A stretch of 64,000 bases of DNA from Tanypteryx hageni (lineage: Eukaryota; Arthropoda; Insecta; Odonata; Petaluridae). The DNA lies in the NCBI GenBank assembly GCA_028673005.1, contig CM054114.1, positions 24,705,369 through 24,769,368 on the forward strand. Reading direction: 5' to 3'. Shown here piece after piece: positions 45,824 through 58,854 of the stretch (position 1 is its first letter; the number at the start of each line of letters is the position of its first letter). The notes under the pieces are model-generated. The model was not told the DNA's origin. It ran no database searches and saw nothing but the letters and a program-made list of their open reading frames with translations. The translations under genes and the position numbers were made by a program.

Positions 45824-47701
45824 CCTAGGTACTGCCGACCCTCAAGAGAATCATATTTACTGCCGCCCCTTAAGAGAATCCTAGGTACTGCCGCGTTTTT
45901 AAGAGAATACTATGTACTACCGCCCCTTAAGAGAATCCTAGGTACTGCCGCCCCTAAAGAGAATCCTAGGTACCGCCGCCCCTTAAGAGAATCCTAGGTA
46001 CTGCCGACCCTTAAGAGAATCCCAGGTACTGTCGCCCCTTAAGAGAATCCTAGTTACTGCCGCCCCTTAAGAGAATCCTAGGTACTGCAGCCCCTTAAGA
46101 GAATCCTAGGTACTGCCGCCCCTTAAGAGAATCCTAGTTACTGACGCCCCTTAAGAGAATCCTAGGTACTGCCGCCCCTTAAGAGAATCCTTGGTACTGC
46201 CGCCCCTTAAGAGAATCCCAGGTACTGTCGCCCCTTAAGAGAATCCTAGTTACTGCAGCCCCTTAAGAGAATCCTAGGTACTGTCGCCCCTTAAGAGAAT
46301 CCTAGGTACCGCCGCCCCTTAAGAGAATCCTAGGTACTGCCGACCCTTAAGAGAATCCCAGGTACTGTCGCCCCTTAAGAGAATCCTAGTTACTGCCGCC
46401 CCTTAAGAGAATCCTAGGTACTGCAGCCCCTTAAGAGAATCCTAGGTACTGCCGCCCCTTAAGAGAATCCTAGTTACTGACGCCCCTTAAGAGAATCCTA
46501 GGTACTGCCGCCCCTTAAGAGAATCCTTGGTACTGCCGCCCCTTAAGAGAATCCCAGGTACTGTCGCCCCTTAAGAGAATCCTAGTTACTGCAGCCCCTT
46601 AAGAGAATCCTAGGTACTGCCGCCCCTTAAGAGAATCCTAGGTACTGCCGCCCCTTAAGAGAATCCTAGGTACTGCCGCCCCTTAAGAGAATCCTTGGTA
46701 CTGCCGCCCCTTAAGAGAATCCCAGGTACTGTCGCCCCTTAAGAGAATCCTAGTTACTGCCGCCCCTTAAGAGAATCCTAGGTACTGCCGCCCCTTAAGA
46801 GAATCCCAGTTACTGCCGCCCCTTAAGAGAATCCTAGGTACTGCCGCCCCTTAAGAGAATCCTAGGTACCGCCGCCCCTTAAGAGAATCCTAGGTACTGC
46901 CGCCCCTTAAGAGAATCCCAGGTACAGTCGCCCCTTAAGAGAATCCTAGTTACTGCCGCCCCTTAAGAGAATCCTAGGTACTGCAGCCCCTTAAGAGAAT
47001 CCTAGGTACTGTCGCCCCTTAAGAGAATCCTAGTTACTGCCGCCCCTTAAGAGAATCCTAGGTACTGCCGCCCCTTAAGAGATTCCTTGGTACTGCCGCC
47101 CCTTAAGAGAATCCCAGGTACTGTCGCCCCTTAAGAGAATCCTAGTTACTGCCGCCCCTTAAGAGAATCCTAGGTACTGCCGCCCCTTAAGAGAATCCTA
47201 GTTACTGCCGCCCCTTAAGAGAATCCCAGTTACTGCCGCCCCTTAAGAGAATCCTAGTGACTGCCGCCCCTTATGAGAATCCTAGGTAATGCAGCCCCTT
47301 AAGAGAATCCTAGGTACTGCCGCCCCTTAAGAGAATCCTAGGTACTGCCGCCCCTTAAGAGAATCCTAGGTACTGCAGCCCCTTAAGAGAATCCCATTTA
47401 CTGCCGCCCCTTAAGAGAATCCTAGGTACTGCCGCCCCTTAAGAGAATCCTAGTTACTGCCGCCCCTTAAGAGAATTCTAGGTACAGCCGCCCCTTAAGA
47501 GAATCCTAGGTACTGCCGCCCCTTAAGAGAATCCTAGGTACTGCCGCCCCTTAAGAGAATCCTAGGTACTGCCGCCCCTTAAGAGAATCCTAGGTACTGC
47601 CGCCTTTTTAAGAGAATACTATGTACTACCGCCCCTTAAGAGAATCCTAGGTACTGCCGCCCCTAAAGAGAATCCTAGGTACCGCCGCCCCTTAAGAGAA
47701 T
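45824..47701. repeat. 28-bp minisatellite array 12 (1,878 bp)
   Basis: Same length as arrays 2 and 16; shares the rare ggtaatgcag repeat with array 2 (near 47286 and 8195). Confidence 0.95.
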
Positions 47702-48437
47702 TAAATATAATACCTACATAATATAAAAAACTAAAAATACGCTTTAATCCATATCCACCTAATTTTAATAAAACCCCTGCTAAAATTATAGAACCAGATA
47801 CAGGGGCTTCAACATGAGACTTAGGTAATCATAAATGAAAAATGAACATAGGTATTTTTACTAAAAAAGCAAAAATTAAAGAAATATATAAATAAAAACT
47901 AAAATTATATTGTTGAATAGAAAAAAACAAAAATATTTCATGTATCAAAAGAATAATAAATATTAAAGATAGAAATTAATAAGGGTAATGAAGCAAATAA
48001 AGTATAAAACAACAAATAAATTCCTGCTTGTATACGTTCAGGTTGATAACCTCAACCTAAAATCAAAAAGAATGTGGGAATTAATGATATTTAAAAAAAG
48101 AAATAAAATATAAAAAGTCTATTTCTTATAAAAGTTAATATTAAAAATATCAACAAAAAAATATTTGTTAATATAAATAAAATAATAAAATTTTTATTTA
48201 TATAATAGATATTATAGCCAATAACATTAAACAACAAATCCAAAATCTAAGTAAAATTAATCCATATCTTAAAACATCCTCACCCAAATAATAACCCATA
48301 TTACAAAAATAAGAAGTTATATATCCTTCAACCAAAAAAAGGAAAGAACCTAAAAACAATAAACAAACTATATTTCAATAACTAGCTAAAAAGGACAAGG
48401 GGATCAAAAAGATTACAAACAAAATAAATTTTAACAT
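47702..48437 (-). pseudogene. nad4: nad4 N-terminal half, extra stop (copy 13)
   Basis: Tyr subfamily, Glu to TAA. Private gctttaatcc in place of gcaataatcc near 47742. Confidence 0.9.
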
Positions 48438-48725
48438 TGAAGTATATTAAAAGCACTAAAAAAATCATTACCATAAGTACCAATTATTGAAACCAAAATA
48501 GAAAGACCTAAAGCACCCTCACAAACACCAAAATTCAAAAAATATATTAAAAAATATAAATCATAAAATTCCCATAAAAGAATAAAAAACAAGAAATAAA
48601 ATAAACTAAGAACAATAAATTCCAATCTTAATAAAGTTGAAAGTAAGTGTTTACGCTTAGAAATGAAAGCCCAAACTCCCCCTCCAGCAAGCACAAAAAA
48701 AAACAAAATAATAAAAGGTTAACAT
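48431..48725 (-). pseudogene. nad4L: nad4L, 9-A (copy 13)
   Basis: SKRKH and NDFF form. Confidence 0.9.
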
Positions 48726-48727
48726 TA

Positions 48728-48793
48728 GTTTCAGTAGTTTATAAAAACATTGGTCTTGTAAACCAAAATAGGGATATTAAATCCCCTAAAACT
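48728..48793 (+). tRNA. trnT: tRNA-Thr (TGT), copy 13
   Basis: As copy 1. Confidence 0.87.
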
Positions 48794-48830
48794 CTTAATA
48801 TTTAATACCCCCCCCCCATTAATTATTAAT

Positions 48831-48896
48831 CAGAGAAGAACTCCATACAATCATCATTAATCTCCAAAATTAATATCTTAATTAAACTATTCTCTG
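48831..48896 (-). tRNA. trnP: tRNA-Pro (TGG), copy 13
   Basis: As copy 1; 10-C run. Confidence 0.85.
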
Positions 48897-48897
48897 T

Positions 48898-49568
48898 ATC
48901 AGACAAATTCTTTATATATTTCTAGCAGCATTAAATAATTTTCTATTTACTAAAATAAATCACCCTATAAATATAGGTATTATTTTACTATTACAAACAT
49001 TATTAATATGTTTAGTAACAGGTTGTATATCCCAAACAGCCTGATTTTCATATATTTTATTTCTTGTTTTTTTGGGTGGCATACTAGTTCTTTTTATTTA
49101 TATAACAAGAATTGCTTCAAATGAAATTTTTCAAAAAAGAAATTATTTATTATTATATATATTATTTTCAACAATTTCTTTTATTATTTTATTATTTATT
49201 TTATTTATAGATCCTGTAATAACATCTTTTAATAGAACTGGTGAAACTTTATCATTTATAAGAATTATTTTAATTGTTATCACCACTGTAATTATATCAA
49301 TTTCATCTTTTATTTTCAAAAAATCCGTAATTGACCGAGAAAAAATATCTCCATTTGAATGCGGATTTGATCCATTTACAACTGCACGAATTCCCTTCTC
49401 TTTACGATTGTTCTTAATTGCAGTAATCTTCTTAATTTTTAATGTAGAAATTGCCTTATTATTACCAATAATAATAGTAATATAAGAATATCAAATATCA
49501 AAACTTGAATATGAATTTCAAGAATCTTTTTTATTATTTTATTACTGGGATTATATCATGAATGAAAT
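48898..49568 (+). pseudogene. nad6-nad3 chimera (copy 13, most diverged)
   Basis: Three amino-acid changes in the nad3 part: SFIFKKS (near 49315), TTARIP and SLRLFL (near 49410). Most diverged chimera in the window. Confidence 0.9.
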
Positions 49569-49703
49569 TGTACAATTGTATCCTGTGGCGTCTGTGTTGC
49601 AGTATCACTTCCAAACTCACTATAATCTACTGATAACGGCGAAAAGTTATAAACAGAAATTTCAGTTACTCAATCTAAAATTACAGCTTATTTTGTGAAC
49701 TGA
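49569..49703. other. 135-bp spacer, copy 13
   Basis: Same as 1313-1447. Confidence 0.75.
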
Positions 49704-51553
49704 CCTAGGTACTGCCGACCCTCAAGAGAATCATATTTACTGCCGCCCCTTAAGAGAATCCTAGGTACTGCCGCGTTTTTAAGAGAATACTATGTACTAC
49801 CGCCCCTTAAGAGAATCCTAGGTACTGCCGCCCCTAAAGAGAATCCTAGGTACCGCCGCCCCTTAAGAGAATCCTAGGTACTGCCGACCCTTAAGAGAAT
49901 CCCAGGTACTGTCGCCCCTTAAGAGAATCCTAGTTACTGCCGCCCCTTAAGAGAATCCTAGGTACTGCAGCCCCTTAAGAGAATCCTAGGTACTGCCGCC
50001 CCTTAAGAGAATCCTAGTTACTGACGCCCCTTAAGAGAATCCTAGGTACTGCCGCCCCTTAAGAGAATCCTTGGTACTGCCGCCCCTTAAGAGAATCCCA
50101 GGTACTGTCGCCCCTTAAGAGAATCCTAGTTACTGCAGCCCCTTAAGAGAATCCTAGGTACTGTCGCCCCTTAAGAGAATCCTAGGTACCGCCGCCCCTT
50201 AAGAGAATCCTAGGTACTGCCGACCCTTAAGAGAATCCCAGGTACTGTCGCCCCTTAAGAGAATCCTAGTTACTGCCGCCCCTTAAGAGAATCCTAGGTA
50301 CTGCAGCCCCTTAAGAGAATCCTAGGTACTGCCGCCCCTTAAGAGAATCCTAGTTACTGACGCCCCTTAAGAGAATCCTAGGTACTGCCGCCCCTTAAGA
50401 GAATCCTTGGTACTGCCGCCCCTTAAGAGAATCCCAGGTACTGTCGCCCCTTAAGAGAGTCCTAGTTACTGCAGCCCCTTAAGAGAATCCTAGGTACTGC
50501 CGCCCCTTAAGAGAATCCTAGGTACTGCCGCCCCTTAAGAGAATCCTAGGTACTGCCGCCCCTTAAGAGAATCCTTGGTACTGCCGCCCCTTAAGAGAAT
50601 CCCAGGTACTGTCGCCCCTTAAGAGAATCCTAGTTACTGCCGCCCCTTAAGAGAATCCTAGGTACTGCCGCCCCTTAAGAGAATCCCAGTTACTGCCGCC
50701 CCTTAAGAGAATCCTAGGTACTGCCGCCCCTTAAGAGAATCCTAGGTACCGGCGCCCCTTAAGAGAATCCTAGGTACTGCCGCCCCTTAAGAGAATCCCA
50801 GGTACAGTCGCCCCTTAAGAGAATCCTAGTTACTGCCGCCCCTTAAGAGAATCCTAGGTACTGCAGCCCCTTAAGAGAATCCTAGGTACTGTCGCCCCTT
50901 AAGAGAATCCTAGTTACTGCCGCCCCTTAAGAGAATCCTAGGTACTGCCGCCCCTTAAGAGATTCCTTGGTACTGCCGCCCCTTAAGAGAATCCCAGGTA
51001 CTGTCGCCCCTTAAGAGAATCCTAGTTACTGCCGCCCCTTAAGAGAATCCTAGGTACTGCCGCCCCTTAAGAGAATCCCAGTTACTGCCGCCCCTTAAGA
51101 GAATCCCAGTTACTGCCGCCCCTTAAGAGAATCCTAGTGACTGCCGCCCCTTATGAGAATCCTAGGTACTGCAGCCCCTTAAGAGAATCCTAGGTACTGC
51201 CGCCCCTTAAGAGAATCCTAGGTACTGCCGCCCCTTAAGAGAATCCTATGTACTGCAGCCCCTTAAGAGAATCCCATTTACTGCCGCCCCTTAAGAGAAT
51301 CCTAGGTACTGCCGCCCCTTAAGAGAATCCTAGGTACTGCCGCCCCTTAAGAGAATTCTAGGTACAGCCGCCCCTTAAGAGAATACTAGGTACTGCCGCC
51401 CCTTAAGAGAATCCTAGGTACTGCCGCCCCTTAAGAGAATCCTAGGTACTGCCGCCTTTTTAAGAGAATACTATGTACTACCGCCCCTTAAGAGAATCCT
51501 AGGTACTGCCGCCCCTAAAGAGAATCCTAGGTACTGCCGCCCCTTAAGAGAAT
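49704..51553. repeat. 28-bp minisatellite array 13 (1,850 bp)
   Basis: Resembles arrays 3-8 with private gagagtcc (near 50456), taccggcg (near 50748) and cctatgtac (near 51246). The distal attcta repeat keeps ttaagag where arrays 3-8 have ttaaag. Confidence 0.94.
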
Positions 51554-52289
51554 TAAATATAATACCTACATAATATAAAAAACTAAAAATACGCAATAAT
51601 CCATATCCACCTAATTTTAATAAAACCCCTGCTAAAATTATAGAACCAGATACAGGGGCTTCAACATGAGACTTAGGTAATCATAAATGAAAAATGAACA
51701 TAGGTATTTTTACTAAAAAAGCAAAAATTAAAGAAATATATAAATAAAAACTAAAATTAAATTGTTGAATAGAAAAAAACAAAAATATTTCATTTATCAA
51801 AAGAATAATAAATATTAAAGATAGAAATTAATAGGGGAAATGAAGCAAATAAAGTATAAAACAACAAATAAATTCCTGCTTGTATACGTTCAGGTTGATA
51901 ACCTCAACCTAAAATCAAAAAGAATGTGGGAATTAATGATCTTTCAAAAAAGAAATAAAATATAAAAAGTCTATTTCTTATAAAAGTTAATATTAAAAAT
52001 ATCAACAAAAAAATATTTGTTAATATAAATAAAATAATAAAATTTTTATTTATATAATAGATATTATAGCCAATAACATTAAACAACAAATCCAAAATCT
52101 AAGTAAAATTAATCCATATCTTAAAACATCCTCACCCAAATAATAACCCATATTACAAAAATAAGAAGTTATATATCCTTCAACCAAAAAAAGGAAAGAA
52201 CCTAAAAACAATAAACAAACTATGTTTCAATAACTAGCTAAAAAGGACAAGGGGATCAAAAAGATTACAAACAAAATAAATTTTAACAT
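51554..52289 (-). pseudogene. nad4: nad4 N-terminal half (copy 14)
   Basis: Phe subfamily, Glu kept; shifted-frame open segment at 51904-52095. Private catttatc near 51792. Confidence 0.9.
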
Positions 52290-52577
52290 TGAAGTATATT
52301 AAAAGCACTAAAATAATCATTACCATAAGTACCAATTATTGAAACCAAAATAGAAAGACCTAAAGCACCCTCACAAACACCAAAATTCAAAAAATATATT
52401 AAAAAATATAAATCATAAAATTCCCATAAAAGAATAAAAAACAAGAAATAAAATAAACTAAGAACAATAAATTCCAATCTTAATAAAGTTGAAAGTAAGT
52501 GTTTACGCTTAGAAATGAAAGCCCAAACTCCCCCTCCAGCAAGCACAAAAAAAAACAAAATAATAAAAGGTTAACAT
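52283..52577 (-). pseudogene. nad4L: nad4L, 9-A (copy 14)
   Basis: SKRKH with NDYF. Confidence 0.9.
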
Positions 52578-52579
52578 TA

Positions 52580-52645
52580 GTTTCAGTAGTTTATAAAAAC
52601 ATTGGTCTTGTAAACCAAAATAGGGATATTAAATCCCCTAAAACT
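52580..52645 (+). tRNA. trnT: tRNA-Thr (TGT), copy 14
   Basis: As copy 1. Confidence 0.87.
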
Positions 52646-52681
52646 CTTAATATTTAATACCCCCCCCCATTAATTATTAAT

Positions 52682-52747
52682 CAGAGAAGAACTCCATACA
52701 ATCATCATTAATCTCCAAAATTAATATCTTAATTAAACTATTCTCTG
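52682..52747 (-). tRNA. trnP: tRNA-Pro (TGG), copy 14
   Basis: As copy 1. Confidence 0.85.
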
Positions 52748-52748
52748 T

Positions 52749-53419
52749 ATCAGACAAATTCTTTATATATTTCTAGCAGCATTAAATAATTTTCTATTTA
52801 CTAAAATAAATCACCCTATAAATATAGGTATTATTTTACTATTACAAACATTATTAATATGTTTAGTAACAGGTTGTATATCCCAAACAGCCTGATTTTC
52901 ATATATTTTATTTCTTGTTTTTTTGGGTGGCATACTAGTTCTTTTTATTTATATAACAAGAATTGCTTCAAATGAAATTTTTCAAAAAAGAAATTATTTA
53001 TTATTATATATATTATTTTCAACAATTTCTTTTATTATTTTATTATTTATTTTATTTATAGATCCTGTAATAACATCTTTTAATAGAACTGGTGAAACTT
53101 TATCATTTATAAGAATTATTTTAATTGTTATCACCACTGTAATTATATCAATTTCATCTTTTATTTCCAAAAAATCCGTAATTGACCGAGAAAAAATATC
53201 TCCATTTGAATGCGGATTTGATCCATTTACAACTGCAGGAATTCCCTTCTCTTTACGATTCTTCTTAATTGCAGTAATCTTCTTAATTTTTAATGTAGAA
53301 ATTGCCTTATTATTACCAATAATAATAGTAATATAAGAATATCAAATATCAAAACTTGAATATGAATTTCAAGAATCTTTTTTATTATTTTATTACTGGG
53401 ATTATATCATGAATGAAAT
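52749..53419 (+). pseudogene. nad6-nad3 chimera (copy 14)
   Basis: Gly in TTAGIP, no TGA in nad3. Confidence 0.9.
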
Positions 53420-53554
53420 TGTACAATTGTATCCTGTGGCGTCTGTGTTGCAGTATCACTTCCAAACTCACTATAATCTACTGATAACGGCGAAAAGTTA
53501 TAAACAGAAATTTCAGTTACTCAATCTAAAATTACAGCTTATTTTGTGAACTGA
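53420..53554. other. 135-bp spacer, copy 14
   Basis: Same as 1313-1447. Confidence 0.75.
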
Positions 53555-55064
53555 CCTAGGTACTGCCGACCCTCAAGAGAATCATATTTACTGCCGCCCC
53601 TTAAGAGAATCCTAGGTACTGCCGCGTTTTTAAGAGAATACTATGTACTACCGCCCCTTAAGAGAATCCTAGGTACTGCCGCCCCTAAAGAGAATCCTAG
53701 GTACCGCCGCCCCTTAAGAGAATCCTAGGTACTGCCGACCCTTAAGAGAATCCCAGGTACTGTCGCCCCTTAAGAGAATCCTAGTTACTGCCGCCCCTTA
53801 AGAGAATCCTAGGTACTGCAGCCCCTTAAGAGAATCCTAGGTACTGCCGCCCCTTAAGAGAATCCTAGTTACTGACGCCCCTTAAGAGAATCCTAGGTAC
53901 TGCCGCCCCTTAAGAGAATCCTTGGTACTGCCGCCCCTTAAGAGAATCCCAGGTACTGTCGCCCCTTAAGAGAATCCTAGTTACTGCAGCCCCTTAAGAG
54001 AATCCTAGGTACTGTCGCCCCTTAAGAGAATCCTAGGTACCGCCGCCCCTTAAGAGAATCCTAGGTACTGCCGACCCTTAAGAGAATCCCAGGTACTGTC
54101 GCCCCTTAAGAGAATCCTAGTTACTGCCGCCCCTTAAGAGAATCCTAGGTACTGTAGCCCCTTAAGAGAATCCTAGGTACTGCCGCCCCTTAAGAGAATC
54201 CTAGTTACTGACGCCCCTTAAGAGAATCCTAGGTACTGCCGCCCCTTAAGAGAATCCTTGGTACTGCCGCCCCTTAAGAGAATCCCAGGTACTGTCGCCC
54301 CTTAAGAGAATCCTAGTTACTGCAGCCCCTTAAGAGAATCCTAGGTACTGCCGCCCCTTAAGAGAATCCTAGGTACTGCCGCCCCTTAAGAGAATCCTAG
54401 GTACTGCCGCCCCTTAAGAGAATCCTTGGTACTGCCGCCCCTTAAGAGAATCCCAGGTACTGTCGCCCCTTAAGAGAATCCTAGTTACTGCCGCCCCTTA
54501 AGAGAATCCTAGGTACTGCCGCCCCTTAAGAGAATCCCAGTTACTGCCGCCCCTTAAGAGAATCCTAGGTACTGCCGCCCCTTAAGTGAATCCTAGGTAC
54601 CGCCGCCCCTTAAGAGAATCCTAGGTACTGCCGCCCCTTAAGAGAATCCCAGGTACAGTCGCCCCTTAAGAGAATCCTAGTTACTGCCGCCCCTTAAGAG
54701 AATCCTAGGTACTGCAGCCCCTTAAGAGAATCCTAGGTACTGTCGCCCCTTAAGAGAATCCTAGTTACTGCCGCCCCTTAAGAGAATCCTAGGTACTGCC
54801 GCCCCTTAAGAGATTCCTTGGTACTGCCGCCCCTTAAGAGAATCCCATTTACTGCCGCCCCTTAAGAGAATCCTAGGTACTGCCGCCCCTTAAGAGAATC
54901 CTAGTTACTGCCGCCCCTTAAGAGAATTCTAGGTACAGCCGCCCCTTAAGAGAATCCTAGGTACTGCCGCCTTTTTAAGAGAATACTATGTACTACCGCC
55001 CCTTAAGAGAATCCTAGGTACTGCCGCCCCTTAAGAGAATCCTAGGTACTGCCGCCTTTTTAAT
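53555..55064. repeat. 28-bp minisatellite array 14, short with novel end (1,510 bp)
   Basis: About 12 repeats missing after 54835, where a cccattt repeat directly follows a ttgg repeat. The last repeat is cut inside a cctttttaa variant and joins nad4 at a different point from every other array (see 55040-55080). Confidence 0.94.
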
Positions 55065-55797
55065 ATATAATACCTACATAATATAAAAAACTAAAAATAC
55101 GCAATAATCCATATCCACCTAATTTTAATAAAACCCCTGCTAAAATTATAGAACCAGATACAGGGGCTTCAACATGAGACTTAGGTAATCATAAATGAAA
55201 AATGAACATAGGTATTTTTACTAAAAAAGCAAAAATTAAAGAAATATATAAATAAAAACTAAAATTATATTGTTGAATAGAAAAAAACAAAAATATTTCA
55301 TGTATCAAAAGAATAATAAATATTAAAGATAGAAATTAATAAGGGTAATGAAGCAAATAAAGTATAAAACAACAAATAAATTCCTGCTTGTATACGTTCA
55401 GGTTGATAACCTCAACCTAAAATCAAAAAGAATGTGGGAATTAATGATATTTAAAAAAAGAAATAAAATATAAAAAGTCTATTTCTTATAAAAGTTAATA
55501 TTAAAAATATCAACAAAAAAATATTTGTTAATATAAATAAAATAATAAAATTTTTATTTATATAATAGATATTATAGCCAATAACATTAAACAACAAATC
55601 CAAAATCTAAGTAAAATTAATCCATATCTTAAAACATCCTCACCCAAATAATAACCCATATTACAAAAATAAGAAGTTATATATCCTTCAACCAAAAAAA
55701 GGAAAGAACCTAAAAACAATAAACAAACTATATTTCAATAACTAGCTAAAAAGGACAAGGGGATCAAAAAGATTACAAACAAAATAAATTTTAACAT
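55065..55797 (-). pseudogene. nad4: nad4 N-terminal half, shifted junction, extra stop (copy 15)
   Basis: Lacks the last two or three bases of nad4 homology present in other copies because the array boundary differs. Tyr subfamily, Glu to TAA. Confidence 0.9.
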
Positions 55798-56084
55798 TGA
55801 AGTATATTAAAAGCACTAAAAAAATCATTACCATAAGTACCAATTATTGAAACCAAAATAGAAAGACCTAAAGCACCCTCACAAACACCAAAATTCAAAA
55901 AATATATTAAAAAATATAAATCATAAAATTCCCATAAAAGAATAAAAAACAAGAAATAAAATAAACTAAGAACAATAAATTCCAATCTTAATAAAGTTGA
56001 AAGTAAGTGTTTACGCTTAGAAATGAAAGCCCAAACTCCCCCTCCAGCAAGCACAAAAAAAACAAAATAATAAAAGGTTAACAT
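55791..56084 (-). pseudogene. nad4L: nad4L, intact 97-codon frame (copy 15)
   Basis: 8-A run, open from ATG at 56084. Unlike copy 9 it keeps SKRKH and CEGALGL, so by sequence it is the best candidate for the ancestral nad4L protein in the window. No sign of expression is visible. Confidence 0.88.
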
Positions 56085-56086
56085 TA

Positions 56087-56152
56087 GTTTCAGTAGTTTA
56101 TAAAAACATTGGTCTTGTAAACCAAAATAGGGATATTAAATCCCCTAAAACT
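56087..56152 (+). tRNA. trnT: tRNA-Thr (TGT), copy 15
   Basis: As copy 1. Confidence 0.87.
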
Positions 56153-56187
56153 CTTAATATTTAATACCCCCCCCATTAATTATTAAT

Positions 56188-56253
56188 CAGAGAAGAACTC
56201 CATACAATCATCATTAATCTCCAAAATTAATATCTTAATTAAACTATTCTCTG
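56188..56253 (-). tRNA. trnP: tRNA-Pro (TGG), copy 15
   Basis: As copy 1; 8-C run. Confidence 0.85.
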
Positions 56254-56254
56254 T

Positions 56255-56925
56255 ATCAGACAAATTCTTTATATATTTCTAGCAGCATTAAATAATTTTC
56301 TATTTACTAAAATAAATCACCCTATAAATATAGGTATTATTTTACTATTACAAACATTATTAATATGTTTAGTAACAGGTTGTATATCCCAAACAGCCTG
56401 ATTTTCATATATTTTATTTCTTGTTTTTTTGGGTGGCATACTAGTTCTTTTTATTTATATAACAAGAATTGCTTCAAATGAAATTTTTCAAAAAAGAAAT
56501 TATTTATTATTATATATATTATTTTCAACAATTTCTTTTATTATTTTATTATTTATTTTATTTATAGATCCTGTAATAACATCTTTTAATAGAACTGGTG
56601 AAACTTTATCATTTATAAGAATTATTTTAATTGTTATCACCACTGTAATTATATCAATTTCATCTTTTATTTCCAAAAAATCCGTAATTGACCGAGAAAA
56701 AATATCTCCATTTGAATGCGGATTTGATCCATTTACAACTGCAGGAATTCCCTTCTCTTTACGATTCTTCTTAATTGCAGTAATCTTCTTAATTTTTAAT
56801 GTAGAAATTGCCTTATTATTACCAATAATAATAGTAATATAAGAATATCAAATATCAAAACTTGAATATGAATTTCAAGAATCTTTTTTATTATTTTATT
56901 ACTGGGATTATATCATGAATGAAAT
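56255..56925 (+). pseudogene. nad6-nad3 chimera (copy 15)
   Basis: Gly in TTAGIP, no TGA in nad3. Confidence 0.9.
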
Positions 56926-57060
56926 TGTACAATTGTATCCTGTGGCGTCTGTGTTGCAGTATCACTTCCAAACTCACTATAATCTACTGATAACGGCGAA
57001 AAGTTATAAACAGAAATTTCAGTTACTCAATCTAAAATTACAGCTTATTTTGTGAACTGA
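56926..57060. other. 135-bp spacer, copy 15
   Basis: Same as 1313-1447. Confidence 0.75.
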
Positions 57061-58854
57061 CCTAGGTACTGCCGACCCTCAAGAGAATCATATTTACTGC
57101 CGCCCCTTAAGAGAATCCTAGGTACTGCCGCGTTTTTAAGAGAATACTATGTACTACCGCCCCTTAAGAGAATCCTAGGTACTGCCGCCCCTAAAGAGAA
57201 TCCTAGGTACCGCCGCCCCTTAAGAGAATCCTAGGTACTGCCGACCCTTAAGAGAATCCCAGGTACTGTCGCCCCTTAAGAGAATCCTAGTTACTGCCGC
57301 CCCTTAAGAGAATCCTAGGTACTGCAGCCCCTTAAGAGAATCCTAGGTACTGCCGCCCCTTAAGAGAATCCTAGTTACTGACGCCCCTTAAGAGAATCCT
57401 AGGTACTGCCGCCCCTTAAGAGAATCCTTGGTACTGCCGCCCCTTAAGAGAATCCCAGGTACTTTCGCCCCTTAAGAGAATCCTAGTTACTGCAGCCCCT
57501 TAAGAGAATCCTAGGTACTGTCGCCCCTTAAGAGAATCCTAGGTACCGCCGCCCCTTAAGAGAATCCTAGGTACTGCCGACCCTTAAGAGAATCCCAGGT
57601 ACTGTCGCCCCTTAAGAGAATCCTAGTTACTGCCGCCCCTTAAGAGAATCCTAGGTACTGCAGCCCCTTAAGAGAATCCTAGGTACTGCCGCCCCTTAAG
57701 AGAATCCTAGTTACTGCCGCCCCTTAAGAGAATCCCAGGTACTGTCGCCCCTTAAGAGAATCCTAGTTACTGCAGCCCCTTAAGAGAATCCTAGGTACTG
57801 CCGCCCCTTAAGAGAATCCTAGGTACTGCCGCCCCTTAAGAGAATCCTAGGTACTGCCGCCCCTTAAGAGAATCCTTGGTACTGCCGCCCCTTAAGAGAA
57901 TCCCAGGTACTGTCGCCCCTTAAGAGAATCCTAGTTACTGCCGCCCCTTAAGAGAATCCTAGGTACTGCCGCCCCTTAAGAGAATCCCAGTTACTGCCGC
58001 CCCTTAAGAGAATCCTAGGTACTGCCGCCCCTTAAGAGAATCCTAGGTACCGCCGCCCCTTAAGAGAATCCTAGGTACTGCCGCCCCTTAAGAGAATCCC
58101 AGGTACAGTCGCCCCTTAAGAGAATCCTAGTTACTGCCGCCCCTTAAGAGAATCCTAGGTACTGCAGCCCCTTAAGAGAATCCTAGGTACTGTCGCCCCT
58201 TAAGAGAATCCTAGTTACTGCCGCCCCTTAAGAGAATCCTAGGTACTGCCGCCCCTTAAGAGATTCCTTGGTACTGCCGCCCCTTAAGAGAATCCCAGGT
58301 ACTGTCGCCCCTTAAGAGAATCCTAGTTACTGCCGCCCCTTAAGAGAATCCTAGGTACTGCCGCCCCTTAAGAGAATCCCAGTTACTGCCGCCCCTTAAG
58401 AGAATCCCAGTTACTGCCGCCCCTTAAGAGAATCCTAGTGACTGCCGCCCCTTATGAGAATCCTAGGTACTGCAGCCCCTTAAGAGAATCCTAGGTACTG
58501 CCGCCCCTTAAGAGAATCCTAGGTACTGCCGCCCCTTAAGAGAATCCTAGGTACTGCAGCCCCTTAAGAGAATCCCATTTACTGCCGCCCCTTAAGAGAA
58601 TCCTAGGTACTGCCGCCCCTTAAGAGAATCCTAGGTACTGCCGCCCCTTAAGAGAATTCTAGGTACAGCCGCCCCTTAAGAGAATCCTTGGTACTGCCGC
58701 CCCTTAAGAGAATCCTAGGTACTGCCGCCCCTTAAGAGAATCCTAGGTACTGCCGCCTTTTTAAGAGAATACTATGTACTACCGCCCCTTAAGAGAATCC
58801 TAGGTACTGCCGCCCCTAAAGAGAATCCTAGGTACTGCCGCCCCTTAAGAGAAT
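57061..58854. repeat. 28-bp minisatellite array 15 (1,794 bp)
   Basis: 84 bp (three repeats) shorter than array 2. The second 336-bp cassette is shortened near 57710, where agttactgccg runs straight into cagg-tgtcg. Confidence 0.94.
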
